The notes under the pieces were generated by a model that was given only the letters and a program-made list of their open reading frames with translations, had not been told where the DNA came from and searched no databases. Source: Dokdonella fugitiva (GTDB lineage: Bacteria > Pseudomonadota > Gammaproteobacteria > Xanthomonadales > Rhodanobacteraceae). Taken from it: DNA of 64,000 bases. Of this stretch, positions 17,728 to 26,434 are shown in pieces. The stretch covers positions 186,001-250,000 of the forward strand of contig NZ_JACGXL010000008.1 in assembly GCF_014138265.1 (NCBI RefSeq), written 5' to 3'. Within the stretch, counting starts at the first letter, position 1; each line of letters begins with the position of its first letter. The position numbers were made by a program, and so were the translations under genes.

Positions 17728-18833
17728 ACGTCGATCTCCATGTAGAAGATCGCGGCGAGCGCGTCGACGAGGATCGCGACGAAGATCGACTGCACCACGC
17801 TCGACGTCGTGTGCGTGCCGACCGACTCGGCGCTGCCCGACACCTTCAAGCCCTCGAGGCAGCCGATCGAGGCGATCAGGAACGCGAAGATCGGCGCCTT
17901 GCTCATCCCGACCCAGAAGTGGCGCGTCGCGGCGAGGTCGTGGAAGCGGGTGACGAACATCGTCGGCGAGATGTCCATGCTGAACGCGCAGACGAGCGCG
18001 CCGCCGACGATGCCGGCGAGCATCGCGATGAACGACAGCGCCGGCAGCGCGACCAGCAGCGCGAGCAGGCGCGGCAGCACGAGCACCTCGACCGGATCGA
18101 GGCCGAGCGTGCGGATCGCGTCGATCTCCTCGCGCGACTTCATCGAGCCGATCTGCGCGGTGAACGCGCTGCCTGAGCGGCCGGCGATGAGGATCGCGGT
18201 GAGCAGCACGCCGAATTCGCGCAGGAACGAATAGCCGATCAGCTCGACCGTGAAGATCGTCGCGCCGAAGTCCTTCAGCACGGTCGCGCCGAGGAACGCG
18301 ACGACCGCGCCGACGAGGAAGTTCAGCAGCACGACGATCGGTACCGCGTCGAGGCCGGTCTGCTCGAGGTGGAACGCGAGCGAGGTGACGCGCCAGCGCC
18401 GCGGCACGAACACGCAGCGCGCGAGCGTCTCGAGCACGAGGCCGATGAAGCCGAGCAGCTGCCAGGCGTCGCGCGCGACCTGTTCGGCCGCGGAGCCGGT
18501 GCGCGCGAGCAGCGCGACCAGGCCGGCGTCGCCCTTTGGCGGGGCCTTCGCCGCGACGTCGGCCTTGGCGACCGCGTCGACCAGCGCGCGGCGCGTCTGG
18601 TCGAGGCCGTCGACGCCGCGGTCGCCGGCGAGATCGAGCAGCAGGCGCGCGCCCGCGGTATCGAGCCGGCCGATGCCGCTGGCGTCGACGCGCAGGCGTT
18701 CGCCGTGCGTCCGCGCGAGGGCGGCGACCTGCGCGGCGAGCGCGGGCGCGGCCGCGATCGTCCAGTCGCCGGCGGCGGCGACGACGTCGCCGTCCTTGCC
18801 GTGGCGGAGTGTGGCGGTCCCTGCGGCGCTCAT
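17724..18833 (-). CDS. MlaE-like permease with N-terminal STAS domain
   Basis: A 369-residue inner-membrane permease. The N-terminal 100 residues form a STAS-like domain (TIAAAPALAAQVAALARTHG, then VDASGIGRLDTAGARLLLDL). The C-terminal MlaE domain (about 125-369) has five to six membrane helices and the typical EFGVLLTAILIAGRSGSAF and signature EIDAIRTLGLDPVEVLVLPR. In E. coli the STAS protein MlaB is separate; here it is fused to the permease, a common variant. It is the first gene of a four-gene operon (permease, ATPase, MCE protein, lipoprotein). No mlaC-like gene follows, so the system is closer to the MCE/lipoprotein (Lin/TGD-like) type. Confidence 0.93.
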   Translation of the reverse strand: MSAAGTATLRHGKDGDVVAAAGDWTIAAAPALAAQVAALARTHGERLRVDASGIGRLDTAGARLLLDLAGDRGVDGLDQTRRALVDAVAKADVAAKAPPKGDAGLVALLARTGSAAEQVARDAWQLLGFIGLVLETLARCVFVPRRWRVTSLAFHLEQTGLDAVPIVVLLNFLVGAVVAFLGATVLKDFGATIFTVELIGYSFLREFGVLLTAILIAGRSGSAFTAQIGSMKSREEIDAIRTLGLDPVEVLVLPRLLALLVALPALSFIAMLAGIVGGALVCAFSMDISPTMFVTRFHDLAATRHFWVGMSKAPIFAFLIASIGCLEGLKVSGSAESVGTHTTSSVVQSIFVAILVDALAAIFYMEIDV

Positions 18834-18932
18834 CGGGCAAGGCTAACAGGCTCGCCCGTGATCGCAAATGCACGGCAGGCGGGAGCGCGGGAGCGCTCGC
18901 CAATCGACGCGTTCGCGCGGCATCATTGCGCG

Positions 18933-20195
18933 ATGGACATGGCAGGGTTCACGCAACGCATCGGCGGCGACGCCGAGCTGAAGACGCGCATCGGCTTCGT
19001 GGTCGAGCTGTCGCGCCGCCTGCACGAGTACGGCACCACCGCGCCGCGCCTCGAAGACGTCGTCAACCTCGTCAGCGCGCGCCTCGGCCTCGCCTGCAAC
19101 GTGCTGTCGACGCCGACCTCGATCGTGATGTCGTTCTCCGACCCGTCGCACGGCGACGACCTTGCCGAGACGACTCAAGTCGTGCGCGTGCCGCCGGGCG
19201 AGGTGAACCTCAAGCGCCTGTGCCAGGTCGACGAGATCGCCGACCGCGTCATCGCCGGCCAGCTCGACTTCGTCGAGGGGCGGCGCCAACTGCGCGCGGT
19301 CGGCGAGCGGCCGGCGAGCCGGATCGGCGACCTCGCGGGCGTGCTCAGCTTCGGCGTGTCGTCGGCGGCGATCGCGACGATCCTGCACACCGGCTGGCAC
19401 GAGGCCGCGGTCGCCGGACTCAACGGCTTGCTTATCGGCGCGATCTCGCTCGCGCCGCGGCGCTGGCCGTCGTTCGCGCCCGCGCTCGAGGCCGCCGCGG
19501 CGTTCCTCTGCACGCTCGTCGCGATCGCGGTCGCGCAATGGCTGCTGCCGATCGCGTTGCGGCCGGTCGTGCTCGCGAGCCTGATCGTGCTGATGCCGGG
19601 CATGACCCTGACCACCGCGGTGCGCGAATTGTCGAGCCAGCACCTGATTTCCGGTACGGCGCGCATGATGGGCGCGGCGACGACCCTGCTCAAGCTCATC
19701 TTCGGTACCGCGGCGGCGTTGCAGCTCGGCGCACTGCTCGGCATCGCGCCGCCGGCGACCGATTCGATCCCGCTGCCGGCGTGGGCCGGCTGGTGCGGCG
19801 TCATCGCCGCGGCATTCTCGTTCGCGGTGCTGTTCAAGAGCCCGCTGCGCTTCTACCCGGTGGTCATCGCCGCGCCGATCCTCGGCTACGCGTGCACGCA
19901 GATCGGCGGCGCGCACGTGCCGCCCGCGTTCGGCACCTTCGTCGGCAGCCTCGTCGTCGGCGCCGCGAGCAACCTGTTCGCGCGCATCATGCAGCGTCCC
20001 GGCGCGCTCGTGCGGGAGACCGGCATCATCCTGCTCGTGCCCGGCAGCGTCGGCTTCCGCAGCCTCAGCTACGTGCTCGACCGCGAGGTGCTGCTCGGCA
20101 TCGACACCGCGATCACGATGGCCGCGCTGCTCACGGCGATCGTCGCGGGCCTGCTGTTCGGCGACTTCCTCGTGCCGCCACGGCGCAAGCTGTGA
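18933..20195 (+). CDS. ThrE-family threonine/serine exporter-like protein
   Basis: A 420-residue membrane protein. The N-terminal hydrophilic part (about 1-135) carries RIGFVVELSRRLHEYGTTAP and a NVLSTPTSIVMSF-like stretch, the pattern of the ThrE/YjjP cytoplasmic domain. About ten hydrophobic helices follow, including MPGMTLTTAVRELSSQHLISGT and, near the end, a YjjB-like GSVGFRSLSY. This is a fused YjjP-YjjB type exporter, which in characterized members exports threonine or serine. The ATG at 18933 (a second ATG is at 18939) is preceded, at 6 nt, by CATCAT, so the message may be leaderless. The stop overlaps the start of the next gene by one base (TGATG), which suggests co-translation. Confidence 0.87.
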   Translation: MDMAGFTQRIGGDAELKTRIGFVVELSRRLHEYGTTAPRLEDVVNLVSARLGLACNVLSTPTSIVMSFSDPSHGDDLAETTQVVRVPPGEVNLKRLCQVDEIADRVIAGQLDFVEGRRQLRAVGERPASRIGDLAGVLSFGVSSAAIATILHTGWHEAAVAGLNGLLIGAISLAPRRWPSFAPALEAAAAFLCTLVAIAVAQWLLPIALRPVVLASLIVLMPGMTLTTAVRELSSQHLISGTARMMGAATTLLKLIFGTAAALQLGALLGIAPPATDSIPLPAWAGWCGVIAAAFSFAVLFKSPLRFYPVVIAAPILGYACTQIGGAHVPPAFGTFVGSLVVGAASNLFARIMQRPGALVRETGIILLVPGSVGFRSLSYVLDREVLLGIDTAITMAALLTAIVAGLLFGDFLVPPRRKL

Positions 20196-20881
20196 TGTTC
20201 GCCAGGCTCCCGCGCTGGGTGCTCGGCGGCGGCGCGCTGCTCGCGTTCGTCGCCGGCATCGTCAACGCGTGCGGCTTCCTCGGCGTGCAGCACCAGGGCA
20301 TCACGCACCTCACCGGCACGACGACCCTGCTCGGCATCGCGTTCGGCGAGCGTGACGCGGCGGGCATCGTGCATTTCACCGCGCTGATCGGCGCGTTCAT
20401 GGCCGGCTGCGTCGCGAGCGGCGCGATCGTGCAGGATTCGACCCTGCGCCTCGGCCGTCGCTACGGCGTCGTGCTCGTGATCGAGGGCGCGCTGCTCGCG
20501 CTCGCGGTGCCGCTGCTCGCGCGCGGCGACGTCGCCGGCGACTACCTCGCCTCGGCCGCCTGCGGCCTGCAGAACGCGATGGCCAGCACCTACAGCGGCG
20601 CGGTGCTGCGCACCACGCATTTCTCCGGCACGCTGACCGACCTCGGCATCTTCATCGGCCATCGCCTGCGCGGCCTGCCGGTCGACGCGCGGCGCGTGCG
20701 CCTGCTGCTCGCGCTCGTGCTCGCGTTCCTCGGCGGCGCGGTCGCCGGTACCGGGCTGTTCGCGTACCTCGGCTACGCGGCGCTGTACGTGCCGGCCGCG
20801 GTGACGGCGACGATCGGGTTCGCCTACGGCATCTACCGGCACCTGCGCCCGCACCGCGTCGACGCGGGCGCGGGCGGTTGA
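20195..20881 (+). CDS. DUF1275 (YoaK-like) membrane protein
   Basis: A 228-residue integral membrane protein with about six hydrophobic helices. The family pattern is present: GIVNACGFLG near the N-terminus, then THLTGTTTLLGIAF, and the conserved GLQNAMASTYSGAVLRTTHF with GTLTDLGIFIG. DUF1275 has no established biochemical role; members resemble small transporters. Its ATG overlaps the ThrE-like gene stop, so the two probably share a message and could act in the same export process, which is inference. A G+C hairpin follows the stop. Confidence 0.88.
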   Translation: MFARLPRWVLGGGALLAFVAGIVNACGFLGVQHQGITHLTGTTTLLGIAFGERDAAGIVHFTALIGAFMAGCVASGAIVQDSTLRLGRRYGVVLVIEGALLALAVPLLARGDVAGDYLASAACGLQNAMASTYSGAVLRTTHFSGTLTDLGIFIGHRLRGLPVDARRVRLLLALVLAFLGGAVAGTGLFAYLGYAALYVPAAVTATIGFAYGIYRHLRPHRVDAGAGG

Positions 20882-20883
20882 CG

Positions 20884-20907
20884 CGCCGCCGGCCGAAGCC
20901 GGCGGCG
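20884..20907. terminator. Hairpin between convergent genes
   Basis: A 10-bp perfect stem, CGCCGCCGGC / GCCGGCGGCG, with loop CGAA lies between the stops of the DUF1275 and Dps genes. There is no T run, so intrinsic termination is uncertain; it may protect 3' ends in both directions. Confidence 0.45.
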
Positions 20908-20914
20908 GCGTGCC

Positions 20915-21382
20915 TCACTTCAGCAGCGAGCGCAGCATCCAGGCGGTCTTCTCGTGTTCCTGCATGCGCTGCGTCGCGAGGTCGGCGGTCGGCTGGTCGT
21001 CGGCCTTGTCGGCGACGCGGAACACGTCGCGTGCAGTGCGCGCCACCGTCTCGTGGCCCTCGACGAGCTGCTGCACCATCGCCTTCCAGTCCGGCACGCC
21101 GGTCTCCTCGCCGATCGCGGTGAGCTTGCCGAACTGCGTGTACGAGCCCGGCGCGTAGACATCGAGCGCGCGAATGCGCTCGGCGATCGTGTCGGCCGCG
21201 GTCCACAGCGCGTTGTACTGCGTCTCGAACATGAGGTGCAGCGTGTTGAACATCGTACCGGTGACGTTCCAGTGGAAGCTGTGCGTCTTGAGGTACAGCG
21301 AATACGTGTCGGCGAGCAGGCGCGACAGGTTCTTCGCGATGCTCTCCCGGTCCTTCTTGGCGATGCCGATGTCGATGGCCAT
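20915..21382 (-). CDS. dps: Dps-family ferritin-like DNA-protection protein
   Basis: A 155-residue four-helix ferritin-like protein. The ferroxidase signature is present: [11 protein letters not shown], then [13 protein letters not shown], with the expected His, Asp/Glu ligands shared between subunits. In Dps proteins twelve subunits form a shell that oxidizes Fe(II) with peroxide and stores it, and many bind DNA during starvation or oxidative stress. The length is standard. The C-terminus ends [10 protein letters not shown] without a long basic tail, so DNA binding, if any, would use the N-terminal lysines ([10 protein letters not shown]). It is monocistronic and convergent with the DUF1275 gene. 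Confidence 0.95.
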   Translation of the reverse strand: MAIDIGIAKKDRESIAKNLSRLLADTYSLYLKTHSFHWNVTGTMFNTLHLMFETQYNALWTAADTIAERIRALDVYAPGSYTQFGKLTAIGEETGVPDWKAMVQQLVEGHETVARTARDVFRVADKADDQPTADLATQRMQEHEKTAWMLRSLLK

Positions 21383-21521
21383 GCGTCGACTCCTGGGATG
21401 GGGCGCCTAGGCTAGCGCGTCCGCGCGCCGGCGTGAAATCGAATCGCGCGATCGACGCGATAGCCGCGCGATATCGCGTCGCGCGCCTGATCCCGGACTC
21501 GCATCGCGCGCGCGCATCGCC

Positions 21522-21533
21522 GACAATTCGCGC
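21522..21533 (+). promoter_or_regulatory. -10-like hexamer at leaderless distance from hrpA
   Basis: GACAAT (21522-21527) is followed by 6 nt and then ATG, so transcription would begin at or next to the start codon. The same spacing occurs at alkB-like (4302-4307) and the ThrE-like gene (18921-18926). No Shine-Dalgarno sequence lies between the hexamer and the ATG. Confidence 0.35.
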
Positions 21534-24500
21534 ATGTCCGATATGAAATCCCTGCGCGACGCGCTCGATACGGTGATGGCGCGCGACGTCGGTCGCCTGC
21601 TCGCGCGCTGGCGCCGCGTGTCCGCTCGGCCGCAGGAAGGCGAGATCGCCGCCTTGCGCGAGGCGATCGCCGCTTCGGCGACCGAGCGCGCTGCACGCGC
21701 CGCGCGCGTGCCCGCGATCGCGCTCGACGCCGCGCTGCCTATCAGCGCGCGCGCCGACGAGATCGTCGCCCTGATCCGCAAGCACCAGGTCGTCGTGCTC
21801 GCCGGCGAGACCGGGTCCGGCAAGACGACGCAGTTGCCCAAGCTGTGCCTCGCCGCGGGCCGCGGCAGCGCGGGCCTGGTCGGCTGCACCCAGCCGCGCC
21901 GCATCGCCGCGCGCAGCGTCGCGCGCCGCGTCGCCGCCGAACTCGGCAGCGAAGTCGGGCGCCTGGTCGGCTTCCAGGTGCGCTTCGCCGACCACGTGTC
22001 GGACGAATCGCTGATCAAGTTCATGACCGACGGCATCCTGCTCGCCGAGACGCAGGGCGATCCCTGGCTCGGCGCGTACGACACGATCATCCTCGACGAG
22101 GCGCACGAACGCAGCCTCAACATCGACTTCCTGCTCGGCTACCTCAAGCGCCTGCTCGCCAAGCGACGCGACCTCAAGCTGGTAGTGACCTCGGCGACGA
22201 TCGACACCGCGCGCTTCGCCAGGCACTTCGGCGATGCGCCCGTGGTCGAGGTCGAAGGGCGCACCTATCCGGTCGAGGTGCGCTGGCGCCCGGGCGGTCG
22301 GCGCGGCGAGGAGCGATCCAGCGAAGCGGTCGCCGCGGCCGACGAGCCACGCCGGCGTCGCCGCGACCCCGAAGCGGCCACGGAGGCGGACCCGCTCAGC
22401 CTCGCCGAGCAGGTCGTCAGCATCGCCGACGAGATCACGCGCGAGGATCCTCGCGGCGACGTGCTGGTGTTCCTGCCGGGCGAGCGCGAGATCCGCGACG
22501 CCCACCTCGCGCTGTCGCGGCGCAAGTACCGCGAGACCGAAGTGCTCGCGCTGTACGCGCGCCTGTCCGCGGCGGAGCAGGATCGCGTGTTCCGGCCCGG
22601 GCCGCAGCGGCGCATCGTGCTCGCGACGAACGTCGCCGAGACCTCGCTCACCGTGCCGCGCATCCGCTATGTGATCGACACCGGCACGGCGCGCGTGAAG
22701 CGCTACAGCCCGCGCAACCAGCTCGAGCGCCTGCACGTCGAACCGGTCTCGCAGGCGGCGGCGGACCAGCGCAAGGGCCGCTGCGGCCGCGTCGGCCCCG
22801 GCGTCTGCTATCGCCTCTACGACGAGCAGGATTACCTGCAGCGCGTGCGCTACACCGATCCGGAGATCCTGCGCTCCTCGCTCGCCGGCGTGATCCTGCG
22901 CATGCTCGCGCTCAAGCTCGGTGATCCGGCGCAGTTCCCGTTCGTCGAGGCGCCGTCCGACCGCGCGATCGGCGACGGCTATCGCCGGCTCGCCGAGCTC
23001 GGTGCCGTCGAACCCGTGCGCTCGTCCGTGATCGCGCAAGATCAAACAGCGGCCATCCCTGGCCGCACTTCTCCAGGAGAGCAAACGGATCACGGGCCGG
23101 CGTGGAGGCTGACGGCGATCGGGCAGGCGCTCGCGAAGCTGCCGATCGACGTTTCGCTCGGCCGCATGCTCGTCGAAGCCGATGCGCGCGGCGTGCGGCG
23201 CGAGCTGCTCGTGCTCGCGTCGTTCCTCAGCGTGCAGGATCCGCGGCAACGCCCGGCCGAGGCGCGCCAGCAGGCGGATGCCGCGCACGCGGAGTTCGCC
23301 GACCCGAAATCCGACTTCAACGCCGTGCTCAAGCTGTGGGCCGCGTACGGCAGTGCGCACGAGGATCTCACGCAATCGAAGTTGCGCGACTGGTGCGAGG
23401 CACGCTTCCTGTCGTTCCTGCGCATGCGCGAATGGCGTGAGCTGCATCGCCAGCTGTTGCTCGCGCACGAAGAATCGGGCGGCAGCGATCGCGTCGCGGA
23501 CGAAAGCGGTGCAGGCGCGCGCCCGCCGCGTCCGCGCGCCGGCGCAATCGCGCGCCCCTCCGCCCCGACGCCCATCGAAGCGCAGGCGGCTGTCGTCGAC
23601 AACTACGAAGCCGTGCATCGCTGCCTGCTCTCGGGCTGGCCGACCCAGGTCGGACGCAAGGACGAACGTGGCCAGTATCGCGGCACGCGCGAGCGCAAGT
23701 TCGCGATATTCCCGGGTTCGGCGCTCGCGAAATCCGCTCCTCAATGGCTGCTCGCCGGGCAGATCCTCGACCTGCAGAAGGTCTATGCGATGTCCTGCGC
23801 GAAGGTCGAGCCCGCGTGGATCGAGCAGCAGGCCGCGCACCTCGTGCGCAAGAGCTGGCGCGACGCGCACTGGTCGCGCAAGCGCGGAGCGGTCGTCGCG
23901 CACGAGCAGGCGACCCTGTTCGGGCTCGTGCTCGCCGACCAGCGCACCGTGCTGTTCGGCCGGCAGGATCCCGCGCTCGCCCACGCGATCTTCCTGCGCG
24001 AGGCGCTCGCGCGCGGCGAGATCGATGCGCGCGCCGACTTCGTGCGCGCGAACGCGCGCGTGCTCGCCGAGGCGCGCGAGATCGAGGCGAAGCGGCGCCG
24101 CGCCGGCCTGCTGCGCAGCGAGGACGACCTCGCCGCGTTCTTCGCCGGCAAGCTGCCCGCGGACGTCAACACGTCCGCCGCGCTCGATGCGTGGTACCGC
24201 CGAGCGACACCGGCGGAGCAGGCTGCGCTGCACTGGTCGCTCGCCGACGTGCTCGGCGAAGCGGCCGGCGTGGGCGTGCGCGAATTCCCCGTGCGCCTCG
24301 ACGTGGCCGGTCACGCGCTGCGCCTCACCTACCGCTTCGTGCCCGGCGATCCCGCCGACGGCGTCACGCTGCACGTGCCGCTCGCGCTCGTCAACGCGGT
24401 GCCCGCGGCGCGCTGCGAGTGGCTCGTGCCGGGACTGCTCGCCGAGAAGGTCGCCGAAGCGATCCGCGGCCTGCCCAAGGCGCTGCGTCGCAACTTCGTG

Positions 24501-25679
24501 CCCGCGCCCGATTTCGCGCGCGCGTTCGTCGAGGCCGAGGCGCCGCGCGACGAACCGCTGCACGGCGTGCTCGCGCGCTACCTGCAGCGCGTCACCGGCG
24601 TCGCGATCGGCGCGGCCGAGTTCGCCGGCGCCGAGCTTCCCGCGCACCTGGCGATGAACTTCCGCATCGAGGACGAGCACGGCGGCGTGCTGGTCGAGAG
24701 CCGCGACCTCGCGGCGATCCAGGCGCAGTGGACCGGCGCCGCGCGCGTCGCGTTCTCGCGCCGCGCGGACGTCGAGCTCACGCGCGAGGACGTTGCCGAC
24801 TTCGACTTCGAGGACATTCCCGGCAGCGTCGTGTCGAGTGGCGGGCTGACCGCGTTCCCGGCCCTCGTCGACCTCGGCGAGAGCGTCGCGCTTCGCGTGT
24901 TCGAGCGGCGCGACGAGGCGCTCGCGCAACATCGCCGAGGCGTCGAACGGCTGCTGCGCCGCGCGCTCGCCGAGCGCATCAAGCAGGCACAGCGCCAACT
25001 CCCCCTCAAGAACGATCTCCTGTTGAGAAGCGCGGCCATGGAAGGCCGCTTTTCCGCACTTGCGACCAAGGACGATCGCAAGGGCCAGCCGGGCGTCGTC
25101 GACGCGCTGCGCGCCGATATCGTCGAGGGCGCATTGCGCGAGCAGTTCGCCGCGCTCGACCTCGACGTGCGCACGCGCGCGGCATTCGTCGCGACGCGCG
25201 ATTCACTCGCGCGCGGCCTGTTCGCGGCCGCGGTCGAACGACTCGCGCTGGCCGAGGCGATCCTCGCCGCGTTCGCGGAACTGCGTCCGTTGCTGCAGCC
25301 GCCGCTGCTCGGATTCGCCCGTGCGAACTACGACGACCTCGAGGAGCAGCTCGGCGAATTGCTCGCGCCGGGATTCCTGCGCGACACGGGTTCCACGCGC
25401 CTCACGCAGTTCCCGCGCTACCTGAAGGCGATGCGCCTGCGCGCGGAGCGGTTGCGCCAGGATCCCGCGCGCGACCAGGCGCGCATGCTCGCGGTACAGC
25501 TGTACTGGCGCGACTACCTCAAGTTGCGCGTCGCGCACGGCGGCGACGCGCAACTGGAGGAACTGCGCTGGCTGGTCGAGGAATTGCGCGTGTCGACGTT
25601 CGCGCAGGAGCTGCGCACGGCGGAACCGGTGTCGCCGAAACGGCTCGCGAAGCTCGTGGAAACGCTGCGCGCGCGTTGA
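21534..25679 (+). CDS. hrpA: ATP-dependent RNA helicase HrpA
   Basis: A 1,381-residue DEAH-box helicase, a little longer than E. coli HrpA (about 1,300). Motif I is GETGSGKTT from residue 91, motif II is DEAH at 188-191, motif III is TSATIDT, and motif VI is QRKGRCGRVGPG. The ratchet/OB-containing DUF3418 C-terminal half is complete. HrpA resolves stalled ribosomes in E. coli. Two short segments look foreign: QTAAIPGRTSPGEQ at about residue 504-517 and LLRSAAMEGRFSALA at about 1163-1177. Each is encoded by a copy of the same palindromic DNA element in opposite orientation, and together with flanking non-conserved residues they explain part of the extra length. A GACAAT hexamer 6 nt before the ATG suggests a leaderless start. 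Confidence 0.95.
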   Translation: MSDMKSLRDALDTVMARDVGRLLARWRRVSARPQEGEIAALREAIAASATERAARAARVPAIALDAALPISARADEIVALIRKHQVVVLAGETGSGKTTQLPKLCLAAGRGSAGLVGCTQPRRIAARSVARRVAAELGSEVGRLVGFQVRFADHVSDESLIKFMTDGILLAETQGDPWLGAYDTIILDEAHERSLNIDFLLGYLKRLLAKRRDLKLVVTSATIDTARFARHFGDAPVVEVEGRTYPVEVRWRPGGRRGEERSSEAVAAADEPRRRRRDPEAATEADPLSLAEQVVSIADEITREDPRGDVLVFLPGEREIRDAHLALSRRKYRETEVLALYARLSAAEQDRVFRPGPQRRIVLATNVAETSLTVPRIRYVIDTGTARVKRYSPRNQLERLHVEPVSQAAADQRKGRCGRVGPGVCYRLYDEQDYLQRVRYTDPEILRSSLAGVILRMLALKLGDPAQFPFVEAPSDRAIGDGYRRLAELGAVEPVRSSVIAQDQTAAIPGRTSPGEQTDHGPAWRLTAIGQALAKLPIDVSLGRMLVEADARGVRRELLVLASFLSVQDPRQRPAEARQQADAAHAEFADPKSDFNAVLKLWAAYGSAHEDLTQSKLRDWCEARFLSFLRMREWRELHRQLLLAHEESGGSDRVADESGAGARPPRPRAGAIARPSAPTPIEAQAAVVDNYEAVHRCLLSGWPTQVGRKDERGQYRGTRERKFAIFPGSALAKSAPQWLLAGQILDLQKVYAMSCAKVEPAWIEQQAAHLVRKSWRDAHWSRKRGAVVAHEQATLFGLVLADQRTVLFGRQDPALAHAIFLREALARGEIDARADFVRANARVLAEAREIEAKRRRAGLLRSEDDLAAFFAGKLPADVNTSAALDAWYRRATPAEQAALHWSLADVLGEAAGVGVREFPVRLDVAGHALRLTYRFVPGDPADGVTLHVPLALVNAVPAARCEWLVPGLLAEKVAEAIRGLPKALRRNFVPAPDFARAFVEAEAPRDEPLHGVLARYLQRVTGVAIGAAEFAGAELPAHLAMNFRIEDEHGGVLVESRDLAAIQAQWTGAARVAFSRRADVELTREDVADFDFEDIPGSVVSSGGLTAFPALVDLGESVALRVFERRDEALAQHRRGVERLLRRALAERIKQAQRQLPLKNDLLLRSAAMEGRFSALATKDDRKGQPGVVDALRADIVEGALREQFAALDLDVRTRAAFVATRDSLARGLFAAAVERLALAEAILAAFAELRPLLQPPLLGFARANYDDLEEQLGELLAPGFLRDTGSTRLTQFPRYLKAMRLRAERLRQDPARDQARMLAVQLYWRDYLKLRVAHGGDAQLEELRWLVEELRVSTFAQELRTAEPVSPKRLAKLVETLRAR
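23035..23079 (-). repeat. Dispersed palindromic element inside hrpA, copy 1
   Basis: A 45-bp element whose core is an imperfect palindrome with GCGGCC...GGCCGC arms (23049-23066). On the minus strand it runs from CTCCTG through GAAG, the palindrome and TTT to CTTGCG. It is the same sequence type as 25017-25064. It is read in frame by hrpA. Confidence 0.75.
25017..25064 (+). repeat. Dispersed palindromic element inside hrpA, copy 2
   Basis: A 48-bp element with the palindrome GCGGCCATGGAAGGCCGC at 25032-25049, flanked by CTCCTG..GAAG on the left and TTTT..CTTGCG on the right. It is homologous to, and in the opposite orientation from, 23035-23079. It is also read in frame without a stop. Confidence 0.75.
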
Positions 25680-25708
25680 AGGCGCGCGCGGTGGTGGCCG
25701 CGGTCCGT

Positions 25709-26176
25709 CTACTTGACGCGCTTGACGCGCACGCTGCAACCGCAGCCGTCCACGTACATGAGCCAGCTGCCGAGCAGCATCGGCTTGATCTTGACCTTCG
25801 GATTGCTGAACTTGCCGGTGTCGCGCGCGCCCGACTCGGCCTGCGCCCATTCCTGGCCGTTCTCGAGCGTGAAGACCGTGTGTCCACGCCAGCCTTCGAA
25901 CGTCCCGACGATGTTCGATTCGATGTTCTCGCGCGCACCTTCGTCCGGGTAGAACACCGGCGCACCGCTCGACGATACGTACTTCACGTTGCCGCCGCCG
26001 TGTGCCTCGATCCAGGCGTTGAGCTGGGCGAGTTCCTGCGGCGAGAGCTTGTCGAGACCCGCGGCATGGAATTCCGCCTGCGACATGCGCTCCTCGAGGG
26101 TGGGCGCCTGGGTCTGCGCGCCGGCCACGGAGGCAGCAACGATTAAGGTGAGTGCGAGGCAGGGGATCAGGCGCAT
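25709..26176 (-). CDS. Secreted protein of unknown function
   Basis: A 155-residue protein with a signal peptide (MRLIPCLALTLIVAASVAGA, cut near QTQ). The mature part has an acidic helical region (LEERMSQAEFHAAGLDKLSP, then QELAQLNAWIEAHGG) followed by a beta-rich part with IVGTFEGWRGHTVFTLENGQ and GSWLMYVDGCGCSVRVKRVK at the end. The middle pattern GW.G.T.F.LENGQ.W.Q is seen in many short hypothetical secreted proteins of Lysobacterales. I do not recognise a characterised family. The start is the Met of a good signal peptide; the frame is open further upstream. It is divergent from the next gene across 258 nt. Confidence 0.75.
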   Translation of the reverse strand: MRLIPCLALTLIVAASVAGAQTQAPTLEERMSQAEFHAAGLDKLSPQELAQLNAWIEAHGGGNVKYVSSSGAPVFYPDEGARENIESNIVGTFEGWRGHTVFTLENGQEWAQAESGARDTGKFSNPKVKIKPMLLGSWLMYVDGCGCSVRVKRVK

Positions 26177-26223
26177 AGTTTCGTCGGCAGGTGGGCAGTC
26201 TGTGACCGCAACCGCAAAAATCC

Positions 26224-26274
26224 TTGACTTACGGGAACTTAACACGTGCACTTGAGCTCGCATCGGGATACAAT
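26224..26274 (+). promoter_or_regulatory. Promoter-like elements between divergent secreted-protein genes
   Basis: This AT-richer stretch holds TTGACT (26224-26229) and TACAAT (26269-26274). They are too far apart to be one promoter. TACAAT is a good -10 for the plus-strand gene at 26435, leaving a leader of about 150 nt, but its -35 is not clear. Confidence 0.3.
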
Positions 26275-26434
26275 GCGGCGGGCCCAAGTGTAGCATGAGC
26301 CGTCCGGATTTGGTCCGGCGACTCCAGCTGGGTGCGGTCGAACGAAGCCGTTCATGGTTCGTATAAGCGACGCGGTGGCAAGCGGATTGCGCAAACAGAA
26401 CCAGAACTCCGTTCCAGGTGAGAGTAATCGAGAG

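Noticed and set aside
20652-24998. A 1,448-codon open frame opposite hrpA
   Set aside because: Shadow of hrpA: rich in Arg, Ala, Asp and His, no recognisable motif.
26224-26274. A single promoter made of TTGACT and TACAAT
   Set aside because: The boxes are 39 bp apart, more than twice the usual spacing, so they are listed only as separate elements.
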